DNA of 64,000 nucleotides from Streptomyces sp. DT2A-34. GTDB taxonomy: Bacteria; Actinomycetota; Actinomycetes; Streptomycetales; Streptomycetaceae. Under the pieces are notes generated by a model. That model had not been told where the DNA came from. It ran no database searches and worked only from the letters and a program-made list of their open reading frames with translations. Numbering within the stretch: the stretch's first letter is position 1; each line of letters starts with the position of its first letter. Where the stretch lies: positions 992,001-1,056,000 of the forward strand of contig NZ_JASTWJ010000001.1 of assembly GCF_030499515.1 (NCBI RefSeq), written 5' to 3'. The position numbers were made by a program, and so were the translations under genes. Shown here piece by piece: positions 16,832 to 25,908 of the stretch.

Positions 16832-16937
16832 CATGACGGGGATCACTGTGTCCTCACCCTCCCCTCCTTGTCGACACCCCGGGCCGGCTCTGGCACAAGA
16901 CCGCAATGAAGCGATCATGAACGGGCGCAGCCGGACA

Positions 16938-16979
16938 CACCGAAGGCCGGACCTAGGGATCGAGGTCCGGCCTTCGGTG
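16938..16979. terminator. 17-bp stem terminator after the M23 peptidase
   Basis: CACCGAAGGCCGGACCT (16938-16954) pairs perfectly with 16963-16979 around an eight-base loop. It lies 34 bases beyond the stop of the leftward M23 gene and before the esterase promoter region. Confidence 0.85.
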
Positions 16980-17013
16980 GCGTGTCAGGCAGGTGGTTCC
17001 GAGGAAGGGGTCG

Positions 17014-17976
17014 TCAGCCGACCGGGACGCCCTTCGAGCGGAGGTAGGCGACCGGGTCCACGTCCGAGCCGTAGTCCGGCGTGGTGCGGATCTCGAAGTG
17101 CAGGTGCGGGCCGGTCACATTGCCGGTCGCGCCGGAGAAGCCTATCTGCTGGCCCGCGGTCACGGTCTGGCCGGCCGAGACGGAGAGCGACGACAGGTGG
17201 GCGTACTGGGCGTAGTAGCCGTCGGCGAGCTGGATGACGACCTGGTTGCCGTAGGCGCCGCCCCAGCCCGCGGAGACGACGGTGCCCGCGCCAACGGCCT
17301 TCAGTGCGGTGCCGGTCGGGGTGACGAAGTCGACGCCGGTGTGGTAGCCGCTGGACCACATGCTGCCCGCCACCTTGTAGGCGGTGCTGACGGCGGCACC
17401 CGCGACGGGGGCGGAGAAGCCGGTGGTCGTGCCGGTGCTCTCGACGCTCTGGGCGGCCGTGGTCGTCTTCTTCGACGCGGAGGACTTCGCGGCGGACGAG
17501 TCCTTGGAGGACGACGAGGAGGAAGAGGGCGAGGACGACGAGGACTTGGGGGCGCTCGCCGTGGCCTTCTTGCCGATCGTGAGCTTCAGGCCGGGGTGGA
17601 TCAGCGACGGGTCCTCGCCGACGACCTCGCGGTTGTCGGCGTAGAGCTTCTTCCAGCCACCGCTGACGTCCTGCTCGTCGGCGATCTTCGAGAGGTAATC
17701 GCCGACCTTCACCGAATAGGTCCGCACGGCCGTCTTCTTCTTGGCGGCCGTCTTCTCGACCGCCTTCTTCTCGGCGGCCGTCTTCTCGACCGCCTTCTTC
17801 TCGGCGGCCGGAAGTGACTGAACGGCCTTTTCCGAAACGGACTGCGAGGGAGCGGCGTGGGCGCCGGTGGCTCCGATGAGAGGGAGGGCGAGAGCGGCGC
17901 CACCGGTTCCGGCGACGGCTATGGAGCGGGTGAAGCGCTGGGACTTCGGGCGGCGGTGCTTACCCTTCGCGGGCAT
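17014..17976 (-). CDS. secreted LysM/M23 peptidoglycan endopeptidase
   Basis: The 320-residue precursor has a long basic signal peptide (MPAKGKHRRPKSQRFTRS, cleavage near GAHA-A, 41), a decapeptide AAEKKAVEKT in two tandem copies (57-76), a LysM domain (about 85-135), a Ser-rich linker (145-170), and an M23 domain with zinc ligands H212 and D216 (YHTGVDF), then H260 and HLHFE (H291, H293). It should cleave peptide cross-links while bound to wall glycan. The ATG follows GGAGAGG. The 5' leader carries a c-di-AMP riboswitch, which in streptomycetes controls resuscitation and wall hydrolases, so expression should fall when c-di-AMP is high. Confidence 0.93.
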   Translation of the reverse strand: MPAKGKHRRPKSQRFTRSIAVAGTGGAALALPLIGATGAHAAPSQSVSEKAVQSLPAAEKKAVEKTAAEKKAVEKTAAKKKTAVRTYSVKVGDYLSKIADEQDVSGGWKKLYADNREVVGEDPSLIHPGLKLTIGKKATASAPKSSSSSPSSSSSSSKDSSAAKSSASKKTTTAAQSVESTGTTTGFSAPVAGAAVSTAYKVAGSMWSSGYHTGVDFVTPTGTALKAVGAGTVVSAGWGGAYGNQVVIQLADGYYAQYAHLSSLSVSAGQTVTAGQQIGFSGATGNVTGPHLHFEIRTTPDYGSDVDPVAYLRSKGVPVG

Positions 17977-17989
17977 GGCGAATTCCTCT

Positions 17990-18130
17990 CCGGCGCCTGC
18001 GAGGTGAGCTGTCGGGTGCGGGCTGGAGATGCCCGGCCGCGCCGAAACGCGGCTTTACCCCTAGCCGTTCCGGAGACCGGAACAGGCGGTTGTACCTGTG
18101 GGTCCCCCGCTCCTGCCGTGGTCGGGTGAG
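17990..18130 (-). promoter_or_regulatory. ydaO/yuaA-type c-di-AMP riboswitch
   Basis: On the minus strand the leader contains GGAGCGGGGGACCCA near 18110, a GGGGTAAAGCCGCG segment near 18055, CGGCCGGGC, and CCCGACAGCTCACCTCG then CAGGCG ending near 17993. These are the conserved blocks of the ydaO class in the right order and spacing. The element ends about 14 bases before the ATG of the M23 peptidase and overlaps its leader completely, so sequestration of translation or premature termination is possible. Confidence 0.88.
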
Positions 18131-18443
18131 TGTGCGGTCTCCGGGCGGCGGCAGGATTGGGCGTCCGTCCGGATTGGTGGCGAACGTAAGCGAGGAAGAC
18201 GCAAGGGAACAAGTGAGGGGTTCCGTCCGAATGCGTTCCTGTTGATCCCTTGTGGGAATTCCCAGTCACACTCCGTGGATTACCGGTGCGCCGCCGGACG
18301 TAAAACCCCTGGAAAAGCACGGGAATTACGTGAACATGACGGGCGACGCACGGTCACGAATATGACACTCCTCACGTGACACCGCTCCAGCTCCCTTCAC
18401 TCCAGAGCGAGTTGGAATGAAGGCGCTAATTCGGACAGAACCC
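18131..18443. other. intergenic region upstream of the riboswitch
   Basis: The 313 bases between the alpha-galactosidase stop and the riboswitch are less G+C-rich than their surroundings and must hold the M23 promoter, but no box pair stands out. A hairpin at 18394-18423 probably terminates the alpha-galactosidase transcript. No gene is supported. Confidence 0.6.
18394..18423. terminator. hairpin after alpha-galactosidase
   Basis: CCTTCACTCCA (18394-18404) and TGGAATGAAGG (18413-18423) pair with one mismatch around eight bases, 21 bases beyond the stop of the leftward GH36 gene. Confidence 0.55.
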
Positions 18444-20513
18444 CTAGATGCGACGCAGTCGGATAACTGCCGCATCAAGGTCGCCATGCAAACCGACGCG
18501 CAGTCCGTGATGCACCAGTACGGCACCTCGGTGAATTTCGCCCGTTTCAAGGCATTCGTACGATTCTGTCGGGTCAAGGGCGCGCAATCGCAGCGCCGGG
18601 ACGGGCGCGCCGTAACTCTGGGCCTGGAGCCAGGCGAGGACGACCGTCTCGCCCCCGAGCACATACTGCACCGCGCTCAACCCGCCCCGCGGAGGCCGCA
18701 GCCGATAGAGGTCGCCGCGCTGCACCACGGGCCGGATCTCCTTGTAGAGCGTCACCCGTTCCCGGGCCTCGGCGAGCTCCTCCTCGCTCCACGTGGCGAG
18801 GTCACCGCCGACGCCGAGCACGCCCGCCATGGCGCTCACGAACCGGAAGCGCAGCGAGCTGGCACGGTGATTGAGCATGGCGTTCGGGCTGTCGGTGACC
18901 CAGGCGGCCATGACCCGGGCCGGGTGGATCTGGCTGAAGCCGTGCTGGATGGCGAGCCGGTCGAGGGGGTCGGTGTTGTCCGAGGTCCACACCTGGTCCG
19001 TACGGCTCAGCACGCCGAGGTCGATCCGCCCGCCCCCGCCCGAGCAGGACTCGAAGGCGACGCCCGGGTGCGCGGCCCGCAGCCGGTCCAGCAAGTGGTA
19101 CAGGGCACGCACGTGGTCGACCCACAGGCGCTGCGGATACGGCCCACCGGGCCAGCCGGCGTCGGTGAAGCAGCGGTTGAAGTCCCACTTCACATAGTCG
19201 ATCGGGGCGCTGGAGAGGAGCCCGTCGAGCCGCTCCCAGAGGTACTCCTGGACGTCGTCGCGCGCGAGGTTCAATACGAGCTGATTGCGGAACTCCGTCC
19301 TCTTTCGTCCCGTTTGGTGCTGCACCCAGTCCGGGTGGGTGCGGTACAGCTCGCTGTCCGGATTGACCATTTCCGGCTCGACCCAGATGCCGAACTGCAT
19401 GCCGAGCGCCTGCACGTACTCGGCGAGCGGCTTGAGGCCCGACGGGAAGCGGTCCGGGTTGGGCGTCCAGTCGCCGAGCCCGGCGCGGTCGCTGGTGCGC
19501 GTCCCGAACCAGCCGTCGTCGACCACGAACAGTTCGACGCCGATGGCCGCGGCCCGCCGCGCGAGCACGCGCTGCTGCTCCTCGGAGATGTCGAACTCCG
19601 TCGCCTCCCAGGAGTTGAACAGCACCGGCCGGTCCCGGTCGGCGTCCGGGATCACATACGCGCGCTGGTACGCGTGCCAGGCCCGGCTCGCCCCGCCGAA
19701 GCCGCCGTCGCTCCACAGTCCGGCGAAGACGGGGGTCGTGAAGGACTCCCCCGCGGCCAGCCGCAGCAGGCCCGAGTCGTCGTATCCGGCCCCTCCGGTG
19801 ATCTGCACGCGCCCGTCCGGGAGTTGGGCCACGGCGATGCGCCAGGTTCCGGACCAGCCGAGGGCGCAGCCGTAGACCTCGCCGCGCTCCTCGGTGGCGT
19901 CCGTGTCCAGCGCGACCCACGGCAGGTGCTGGTGCCCGGTGTGCCCGCGGCGGCTGCCGATGACCTTCTCCCCGTAAGTGAGTGGGGACCGCGCGAGCCG
20001 GGACTCGGCGCCCCAGCGGCCGTGCAGCTGCGACAGCCGCCAGTCCTCCCGGTCGGGCAGCGTCCAGGTGGCCGAGTCGGCGCGCAGCAGCTCCAGGGCG
20101 GGCCCCTGGTTGTCCAGGGTCACCCACCGCTCCACGACGTCCCCGCGCATCCGGTAGTGCAGGGTGACGCTCAGCCCGCCGTCACAAAAACGCAACCGCA
20201 GCTCGTCGCCCTCGGTCTCGTACCGCTCGAAACCCCACTCGGTGCCGCGCCGCTCGTCGGTGCGCACGGACAGGGCGGGCCGTACGAAGCGGGGGCCGCC
20301 CTCGACCGGGTACTCCTCGCGTCCGTCGAGCGGGGACTCGAAGGGCCAGTACTCCGGCAGCGGGCGCACGGCGAGGGCCTCGGCGTCGTCGAGGGCGACG
20401 CGTGGCCCCCAGTGGAGGTGCAGGAGCTCGTCGCCTTCGGTCAGATGGACGGCGTAACTGCTGGTCGGCCCAGTCAGGAGCCACGTACGGCCGTCGTCGG
20501 AGATCTCCAGCAT
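18444..20513 (-). CDS. alpha-galactosidase, GH36
   Basis: The 689-residue GH36 enzyme has an N-terminal beta-sandwich (to about 290), a TIM barrel with ELFVVDDGWFGTR (about 328-340), the nucleophile in YVKWDFNR (D444), SCSGGGGRIDLG (about 489-500), and the acid/base in SDNTDP (D512), then a C-terminal beta domain. Retaining GH36 enzymes remove alpha-1,6 galactose from melibiose, raffinose or galactomannan. There is no signal peptide, so an imported oligosaccharide is the likely substrate. ATG at 20513 follows GAGGG; a TTG three bases earlier is possible. No sugar transporter is adjacent. Confidence 0.92.
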   Translation of the reverse strand: MLEISDDGRTWLLTGPTSSYAVHLTEGDELLHLHWGPRVALDDAEALAVRPLPEYWPFESPLDGREEYPVEGGPRFVRPALSVRTDERRGTEWGFERYETEGDELRLRFCDGGLSVTLHYRMRGDVVERWVTLDNQGPALELLRADSATWTLPDREDWRLSQLHGRWGAESRLARSPLTYGEKVIGSRRGHTGHQHLPWVALDTDATEERGEVYGCALGWSGTWRIAVAQLPDGRVQITGGAGYDDSGLLRLAAGESFTTPVFAGLWSDGGFGGASRAWHAYQRAYVIPDADRDRPVLFNSWEATEFDISEEQQRVLARRAAAIGVELFVVDDGWFGTRTSDRAGLGDWTPNPDRFPSGLKPLAEYVQALGMQFGIWVEPEMVNPDSELYRTHPDWVQHQTGRKRTEFRNQLVLNLARDDVQEYLWERLDGLLSSAPIDYVKWDFNRCFTDAGWPGGPYPQRLWVDHVRALYHLLDRLRAAHPGVAFESCSGGGGRIDLGVLSRTDQVWTSDNTDPLDRLAIQHGFSQIHPARVMAAWVTDSPNAMLNHRASSLRFRFVSAMAGVLGVGGDLATWSEEELAEARERVTLYKEIRPVVQRGDLYRLRPPRGGLSAVQYVLGGETVVLAWLQAQSYGAPVPALRLRALDPTESYECLETGEIHRGAVLVHHGLRVGLHGDLDAAVIRLRRI

Positions 20514-20693
20514 CAAGCCCTCACAGATCCAAACAGGTGCGATCGAGTACCAACATCATCATGGGCGCCGCGATGCCGAGGCAACGCCTGTGGACAACCC
20601 ATTGGCCCAGGAAGCCATGTCGTATCGTCGAGAACGCACCCCGTCGGCCGCACCGCAGAGCCGCGTCGGCGGGGCCGACTGGGAGGAGCCCCC

Positions 20694-21491
20694 GTGACGC
20701 AGCAGATCCCGTCGACCGAGCCCGAACTGGCCGGAGTTCGCAACTTCCGCGATGTGGGCGGACTGCCGACCGTGGACGGACGGCGGGTGCGGTACGGAGT
20801 GCTGTTCCGCAGCGGCCACCTCGCGCACGCGACCGAGGAGGACGCCGCCTTTCTGGACTCCCTGGGCCTGCACACGATCTTCGACTTCCGCAACGCGGCC
20901 GACCAGAAGCTCGAAGGGCCGGACGTCGAGCTGCCGGGCGTACGCAATGTGAACCTGCCGCTGTCCGATCCCGCGGACGGCGCCGAGTTCTGGAAGATGG
21001 TCCGGGACGGCAACCTCGACCAGCTCAGGGCGATCCTGGCGGACGGCAAGGGCGCGGGCCGGATGATCGCCTCGTACCGCACGATCATCAAGGAGCGCAC
21101 CGCCGAGCACTCCCGGGTGCTGCACGCGCTCACGGAGGACAGCGTGCCCGCCCTGATGCACTGCGCGGCCGGCAAGGACCGCGCCGGGCTGTCCATCGCC
21201 GTGACACTGCTCGCCCTCGGCGTCGAGCGCGAGGCGATCCTCACCGACTACCTGGAGTCCAACGCCAAGCACCGCCGCTACAAGGTGCACCGCAGCAGCA
21301 GCTCCGCCTCGGCCTACTCCCCCGAGGTCATGGAGCTGCTCAGCCCGCTCTTCGACGCACGCGCCGAATACCTCACGGCGGCCTTCGAGACGATCGAGGA
21401 GACATGGGGCGGCGTCGACGCCTACCTGGAGCAGGCTCTGGGAGTCACCCCGGAGATCCGGGAGCGGCTCCGGGAGCGGCTGCTCGACTGA
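20694..21491 (+). CDS. tyrosine/serine protein phosphatase (DSP/PTP-like)
   Basis: The 265-residue protein has ELAGVRNFRDVGGLPTVDGR at the N-terminus and the P-loop MHCAAGKDRAGLS (C157, R163). These mark the bacterial Y_phosphatase3 family, dual-specificity enzymes close to phosphoinositide phosphatases. KAGK-like residues (AAGKDR) in the P-loop resemble those of lipid-acting members, so a phosphoinositide substrate is possible. The GTG follows GGGAGGAG by five bases. It is divergent from the alpha-galactosidase with 180 bases between starts and not obviously tied to either neighbour. Confidence 0.87.
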   Translation: MTQQIPSTEPELAGVRNFRDVGGLPTVDGRRVRYGVLFRSGHLAHATEEDAAFLDSLGLHTIFDFRNAADQKLEGPDVELPGVRNVNLPLSDPADGAEFWKMVRDGNLDQLRAILADGKGAGRMIASYRTIIKERTAEHSRVLHALTEDSVPALMHCAAGKDRAGLSIAVTLLALGVEREAILTDYLESNAKHRRYKVHRSSSSASAYSPEVMELLSPLFDARAEYLTAAFETIEETWGGVDAYLEQALGVTPEIRERLRERLLD

Positions 21492-21564
21492 CCCCCGGCC
21501 GCCGCCTCGCACCCACCCCGCGCCTGTGTTTCGCTCCGCGCATCTACTCCTTCGCTCCGCACCT

Positions 21565-21684
21565 CTACTTCGCTCCCACCTCGAACAGCAGGTAGATGAA
21601 GGCCGCGAAGACGTGCCCCACCGCGATGTAGATGATCAGCCGCACCCACAGGGCGCGGGGGAACCTCTCCTCCATGTCGCTCAT
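21565..21684 (-). CDS. DUF6126-like small membrane protein
   Basis: The 39-residue product, MSDMEERFPRALWVRLIIYI followed by AVGHVFAAFIYLLFEVGAK, is one transmembrane helix with a charged N-terminus. It matches my recollection of the streptomycete DUF6126 family. The ATG overlaps the stop of the XRE/cupin regulator (ATGA, 21681-21684), so the two are translationally coupled. Function is unknown; the constant pairing suggests it tethers, senses for, or antagonises the regulator at the membrane. Confidence 0.82.
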   Translation of the reverse strand: MSDMEERFPRALWVRLIIYIAVGHVFAAFIYLLFEVGAK

Positions 21685-22319
21685 GGCGTCACTCCAGGGG
21701 TGGGGCCCAGGCACAGCGTGGCCGTGGGGCTCTGCAGCAGGGTGTGGACGAAGAGAAGCTCGACCCCGCCCTGGTCCTGGGCGGCGATACGGTGCGGGGT
21801 CAGCGAGTCGAAGTGCGCGCTGTCGCCGGGGGCGAGCCGGTGCGTGGTGTCCCCGAAGCGCAGCCGAAGCCGCCCCTGGAGCACGTGGAGCCACTCCTCG
21901 CCGGGGTGCACGCGCACGATGTCGCCCTGCGCGCCGTACGGCACATGGACGCGCAGGGCCTGCATCCCACGCCCGGGCGCGCCCGCCTGCCAGTACGTCC
22001 AGCCGCCCGCCGAGGTCGGCTCCATGTCGGCGGCGCGCACGACGGCGTCCCGGTCGGCGACCGTCTCGCCGAGCAGCTCGGACACGGTCGTACCGTAGAT
22101 GCGCGCGAGCGCGAGCAGCATCGGCAGCGAGGGCTGGCGCTGCCCGGTCTCCAGGCGGGACAGGTGGGCCGGCGACAGCCCGGCGGCGCGGGCCGCGGCC
22201 TCCAGGGTGAGGGAGGCGCGGCGGCGCAGCGCACGGAGCTGGGGCGCGACGACGGGGAGGGCCTCCAGCCCCGTCGAATCGGCCTCCGGCTCGATCTCGG
22301 AAGAGCTCATGCTCTTCAT
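21681..22319 (-). CDS. XRE-family regulator with cupin domain
   Basis: The 212-residue protein has an XRE helix-turn-helix at about 28-85 (LRALRRRASLTLEAAARAAG, LSPAHLSRLETGQRQPSLPM) and a cupin_2 sensor domain at about 125-205 (DIVRVHPGEEWLHVLQGRLR, then LRFGDTTHRLAPGDSAHFDS). Such regulators bind small ligands in the cupin barrel. Two identical-spaced palindromes lie 14 bases before the start codon and are probable autoregulatory operators. ATG 22319 is used; ATG 22310 (third in-frame residue later) is an alternative. It lies downstream of the hopanoid operon with its own control region, read in the same direction. Confidence 0.88.
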   Translation of the reverse strand: MKSMSSSEIEPEADSTGLEALPVVAPQLRALRRRASLTLEAAARAAGLSPAHLSRLETGQRQPSLPMLLALARIYGTTVSELLGETVADRDAVVRAADMEPTSAGGWTYWQAGAPGRGMQALRVHVPYGAQGDIVRVHPGEEWLHVLQGRLRLRFGDTTHRLAPGDSAHFDSLTPHRIAAQDQGGVELLFVHTLLQSPTATLCLGPTPGVTP

Positions 22320-22332
22320 TCAGCCGGAGGGC

Positions 22333-22367
22333 TTGCCTCACAGGCAAATTTCTTGCCTCTCAGGCAA
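22333..22367 (-). promoter_or_regulatory. twin palindromic operator before XRE regulator
   Basis: TTGCCTCACAGGCAA (22333-22347) and TTGCCTCTCAGGCAA (22353-22367) are each perfect 6-3-6 palindromes. Their centres are 20 bases apart, about two helical turns, so two dimers would sit on one DNA face. They lie directly upstream of the XRE/cupin gene start. Confidence 0.82.
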
Positions 22368-22431
22368 AAACCTCCGGCCCGGCCACCCCAGCCGTCCCCG
22401 GCGACCCCAACCGTCCCCGGCTACCCGGCCC

Positions 22432-23817
22432 TCACCGGTTGGCAACCGCCTGCTTGATCAACGTCTTGCCGAAGTCCCACATCAGCCCGCCCCCACTGTG
22501 CGCGTCATCCATCACGTCCGTGAAGGCGTCCACGAACCGGTCCACCTCCCGCTCGCCGATGATCAGCGGCGGAATCAGCTTGATCACCTCCAGGTGGTCC
22601 CCGGAGACCTGGGTGAGGATCCGGTGCCGCCGCAGCAGCGGTACGACGACCATCTGCGCGAACAGGCCCTTGCGCGCGGCCTGCAGCATGGTCCAACGGC
22701 CGCGCAGCTTCAGCGAGTTGGGCCTGCCGAACTCGATGCCGATCATCAGGCCCCGGCCACGGACGTCGGCGAGCAGCTCGTACTTGTCGGTCAGTGCCGC
22801 GATCCGGGACTTCAGCAGCTCCCCGGTCGCCCGCGCGTTCGCGACGATCTGCTCGTTCTCCATGACCGACAGCACGGCGAGCCCGGCCGCCATGGCCTGC
22901 GCGTTGGACCCGAAGCTCGCCGAGTGGACCAGCACGCGGTCCATGGACGAGTAGACCTTCTTGAAGATCCAGTCCTTGCCGAGGGTGGCGCCCACCGGCA
23001 CATAGCCACCGGAGAGCGCCTTGGCCAGGCACACCAGGTCCGGCTCGACACCGTCCTCGTGCTGGTAGGCGTAGAAGTCGCCGGTACGGCCGAGGCCCGT
23101 CTGCACCTCGTCGGCGATGAGCAGCGCCTTGTGCTGGTGCAGCAGCTCCTGGGCGGCCCGCAGATATCCGGGCGGAGCCTCGTGCACGCCCTTGCCCTGG
23201 ATCGGCTCGACGATCAGGGCGGCGACGTCACCCTTGGTCAACTCCCGTGCCAGGGCGTCGAGATCGCCGAGCGGTACGGCCGTGTCGGGCAGCAGCGGGG
23301 CGAAGCCGTCCCGGAAGCCGGACTCGCCGTTGACGGACAGGGAACCGGTGGTCAGCCCGTGGAAGGCGTGGTCGCAGTACAGGACCCGCGGCTTGCCGGT
23401 GACGAACCGCGCGAACTTCAGCGCCGTCTCCACCGCCTCCGTACCGCTGTTGCCGAAGAACACCCGGTCCAGGTGCGGGCTGTGCGCGAGCAGCTTCTCG
23501 GCCAGCAGCCCGGGCAGCGGCTGGCAGTCGAAGCGGGTGAGGTCGGCGAGGGAGGCGTCGAGGACGTCGTGCAGCGCCTTGCGGACGACGGGGTGGTGGC
23601 GCCCCAGGCCCATCACCCCGAACCCGGCGAGCATGTCCAGGTAGTCGTCGCCGTCCGCGTCCCAGAAGTACGCGCCCTCGGCCCGCTCGTAGACCTTGTC
23701 GAAGCCGATGGTGTGCAGCATGCGCGGGAGCTGGTGGTTGAGGTACCTGGTATGCAGCTCGTAGCGCTCGGCTCCGCGCTCGGACAGGAGTCTGCCGAGG
23801 TCGAACTCGGTGGTCAT
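22432..23817 (-). CDS. class III aminotransferase of the hopanoid cluster (HpnO-like)
   Basis: The 461-residue PLP enzyme shows [18 protein letters not shown] (about 120-137), the cofactor aspartate in [15 protein letters not shown] (D236), and the PLP lysine in [15 protein letters not shown] (K266). Class III aminotransferases act on omega-amino groups. In this cluster it is expected to convert the oxidised ribosyl-hopane side chain to aminobacteriohopanetriol, as HpnO does elsewhere. Its ATG overlaps the dxs stop (ATGA at 23814-23817), which makes it the last gene of the hopanoid operon. Confidence 0.85.
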   Translation of the reverse strand: MTTEFDLGRLLSERGAERYELHTRYLNHQLPRMLHTIGFDKVYERAEGAYFWDADGDDYLDMLAGFGVMGLGRHHPVVRKALHDVLDASLADLTRFDCQPLPGLLAEKLLAHSPHLDRVFFGNSGTEAVETALKFARFVTGKPRVLYCDHAFHGLTTGSLSVNGESGFRDGFAPLLPDTAVPLGDLDALARELTKGDVAALIVEPIQGKGVHEAPPGYLRAAQELLHQHKALLIADEVQTGLGRTGDFYAYQHEDGVEPDLVCLAKALSGGYVPVGATLGKDWIFKKVYSSMDRVLVHSASFGSNAQAMAAGLAVLSVMENEQIVANARATGELLKSRIAALTDKYELLADVRGRGLMIGIEFGRPNSLKLRGRWTMLQAARKGLFAQMVVVPLLRRHRILTQVSGDHLEVIKLIPPLIIGEREVDRFVDAFTDVMDDAHSGGGLMWDFGKTLIKQAVANR

Positions 23818-25877
23818 TCCGCCTTCTCCTTGACCGACACGGCCTTCTCCCTGCCCGACACGGTTTTCCCCTTGCCCGACACAGCCTTCTCCCTGCCCGA
23901 CACGGCTTTCCCGTTGCCCGACACGGCTTTCTCCTTGACCGGTACAACGCCACGACCGACCTGGCCGCCGTCGCCCCGCTCAGCCCCGGCGAGGCCGTCC
24001 TCGGCCTCCTTCAGGGCCAGGCTCGCGCTGATCCGTCCGGCGATCTCGACGGACGTGAGCCCGATGTCGGCGAGCACCTCACCCCGCTTGGCGTGCGCGA
24101 GGAACTGCTCCGGGATGCCGAACCGCCGTACGGGCACGTCGACATCGGCGTCGCCCAGCGCCAGCGCCACGGCGGCACCGACCCCGGACGAGCGGCTGTT
24201 GTCCTCCACGACGGCCACCAACCGGTGCTGTGCGGCCAGGGGCGCGAGCGCGGGGTCGACCGGCTTGACCCAACGCGGGTCGACGACGGTGCAGTTGATG
24301 CCACGGGCCTGAAGCAGCTCGGCCGCCTGGAGGCACACCGGGGCCATCACGCCGACGGCGACCAGCAGGACATCCGGCTCGCCGGCGTCCCGATGCAGCA
24401 CGTCCAGGCCGCCCACCCGGTCGACCGCGGGGATCGACGGCCCGACCGGCTCCTTCGGGAACCGCACGAGCGTAGGAGCGTCGTCGACGGCCACGGCCTC
24501 CCGCAGCTGTGCCCGCAGCTGGTCGGCGTCGCGCGGCGCGGCAATCCTGAGGCCGGGCACGACCTGGAGGATCGACATGTCCCACATGCCGTTGTGGGAG
24601 GGCCCGTCCACGCCGGTGACGCCCGCCCGGTCCAGCACGAACGTCACCCCGCAGCGGTGCAGCGCGACGTCCATCAGCAGCTGGTCGAAGGCCCGGTTCA
24701 AGAACGTCGCGTACACGGCGACGACCGGGTGCAGCCCGCCCGTCGCCAGCCCCGCCGCCGACACGGCCGCGTGCTGCTCGGCGATCCCGACATCCCACAC
24801 CCGGTCCGGGAACCGCTCCGCGAACCTGCCGAGCCCGACCGGGTGCAGCATGGCCGCCGTGATCGCCACGACGTCCTCCCGCTCCTCGCCGATCCGCACG
24901 ATCTCGTCCCCGAACACCGAAGTCCAGGAAGGCCCGTTGGAGGGCGCGAGCGACTCGCAGGTCAGTGGGTCCATCACGCCGACGGTGTGGAAGTGGTCCT
25001 CCTCGTGGGCGAGGGCCGGTTCGTAGCCGCGCCCCTTCTCCGTGAGGCAGTGGACGAGGACGGGCCCGTGGAAGCGTTTCGCACGCCTGAGCGCGGACTC
25101 GACGGCCCCGATGTCGTGCCCGTCGATCGGGCCGACGTACTTCAGGCCCAGGTCCTCGAACATGCCCTGCGGGGCGAAGGCGTCCTTGAAGCCCTTCTTC
25201 GCGCCGTGCAGGGACTCGTAGATGGTGTTGCCCACGAGCGGGGTCCGCAGCAGTACGTCCTTGCCCCAGGCCAGGACCTTCTCGTAGCTGTCGGTCGTGC
25301 GCAGGGTCGCCAGGTGGTTGGCCAGGCCCCCGATGGTCGGGGCGTAGGACCGCTCGTTGTCGTTGACGACGATGATCAGCGGCCGGTCCTTGGCGGCGGC
25401 GATGTTGTTCAGCGCCTCCCAGGCCATGCCGCCGGTGAGCGCCCCGTCGCCGATCACCGCGACGACGTGGCCCTTCTCCCCCTGTACCTGCCGGGCCTTG
25501 GCGAGGCCGTCGGCCCAGCCGAGCGCGGTGGAGGCGTGGCTGTTCTCGACGATGTCGTGCTCGGACTCCTCGCGCGAGGGATAGCCGGACAGACCGCCCT
25601 TGCCGCGCAGCTTGGAGAAGTCCTGACGTCCCGTCAAAAGCTTGTGTACGTAGCTCTGGTGACCGGTGTCCCAGACGATGCGGTCGACCGGTGACTCGAA
25701 GACCCGGTGGAGCGCGATGGAGAGTTCCACCACCCCCAGGTTGGGCCCGAGATGTCCGCCGGTCCTGGCGACCGCGTGCACCAGGAACTCCCTGATCTCG
25801 TCGGACAGTTCACCGAGTTCCGCCTCGGACAGCGCCTTCAGGTCACGTGGTCCCCGGATGCTCTCCAGAATCGTCAC
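23814..25877 (-). CDS. dxs: 1-deoxy-D-xylulose-5-phosphate synthase with heptad-repeat tail
   Basis: The 687-residue ThDP enzyme condenses pyruvate and glyceraldehyde 3-phosphate, the entry to the MEP isoprenoid pathway. Landmarks are [20 protein letters not shown], the ThDP motif [36 protein letters not shown] and the transketolase C domain ending about 620. The last 41 residues are five heptads of KAVSGRE type plus partial units, which normal DXS lacks. GTG at 25877 is the start. ispG is 31 bases upstream and the aminotransferase overlaps the 3' end. It supplies isoprenoid precursor for hopanoids; a housekeeping dxs is probably elsewhere. Confidence 0.93.
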   Translation of the reverse strand: MTILESIRGPRDLKALSEAELGELSDEIREFLVHAVARTGGHLGPNLGVVELSIALHRVFESPVDRIVWDTGHQSYVHKLLTGRQDFSKLRGKGGLSGYPSREESEHDIVENSHASTALGWADGLAKARQVQGEKGHVVAVIGDGALTGGMAWEALNNIAAAKDRPLIIVVNDNERSYAPTIGGLANHLATLRTTDSYEKVLAWGKDVLLRTPLVGNTIYESLHGAKKGFKDAFAPQGMFEDLGLKYVGPIDGHDIGAVESALRRAKRFHGPVLVHCLTEKGRGYEPALAHEEDHFHTVGVMDPLTCESLAPSNGPSWTSVFGDEIVRIGEEREDVVAITAAMLHPVGLGRFAERFPDRVWDVGIAEQHAAVSAAGLATGGLHPVVAVYATFLNRAFDQLLMDVALHRCGVTFVLDRAGVTGVDGPSHNGMWDMSILQVVPGLRIAAPRDADQLRAQLREAVAVDDAPTLVRFPKEPVGPSIPAVDRVGGLDVLHRDAGEPDVLLVAVGVMAPVCLQAAELLQARGINCTVVDPRWVKPVDPALAPLAAQHRLVAVVEDNSRSSGVGAAVALALGDADVDVPVRRFGIPEQFLAHAKRGEVLADIGLTSVEIAGRISASLALKEAEDGLAGAERGDGGQVGRGVVPVKEKAVSGNGKAVSGREKAVSGKGKTVSGREKAVSVKEKAE
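23817..23939 (-). repeat. 21-bp tandem repeat encoding the DXS heptad tail
   Basis: Units translate as [28 protein letters not shown] and KAVSVKE. On the plus strand the recurring word is CCCGACACGGCYTTCTCC. Units differ at third positions as well as in amino acids, so the array is not very recent. Confidence 0.9.
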
Positions 25878-25908
25878 GCTCGGGCCCCCTCTCGGTCCGT
25901 GCCTTGCT

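Noticed and set aside
18417-20693. Upstream in-frame extension of the tyrosine phosphatase across the alpha-galactosidase
   Set aside because: The extension is antisense to GH36 and the true start has GGGAGGAG at 20694.
22099-25694. Long plus-strand frames opposite the aminotransferase and dxs
   Set aside because: Antisense shadows in the hopanoid operon; no domain.
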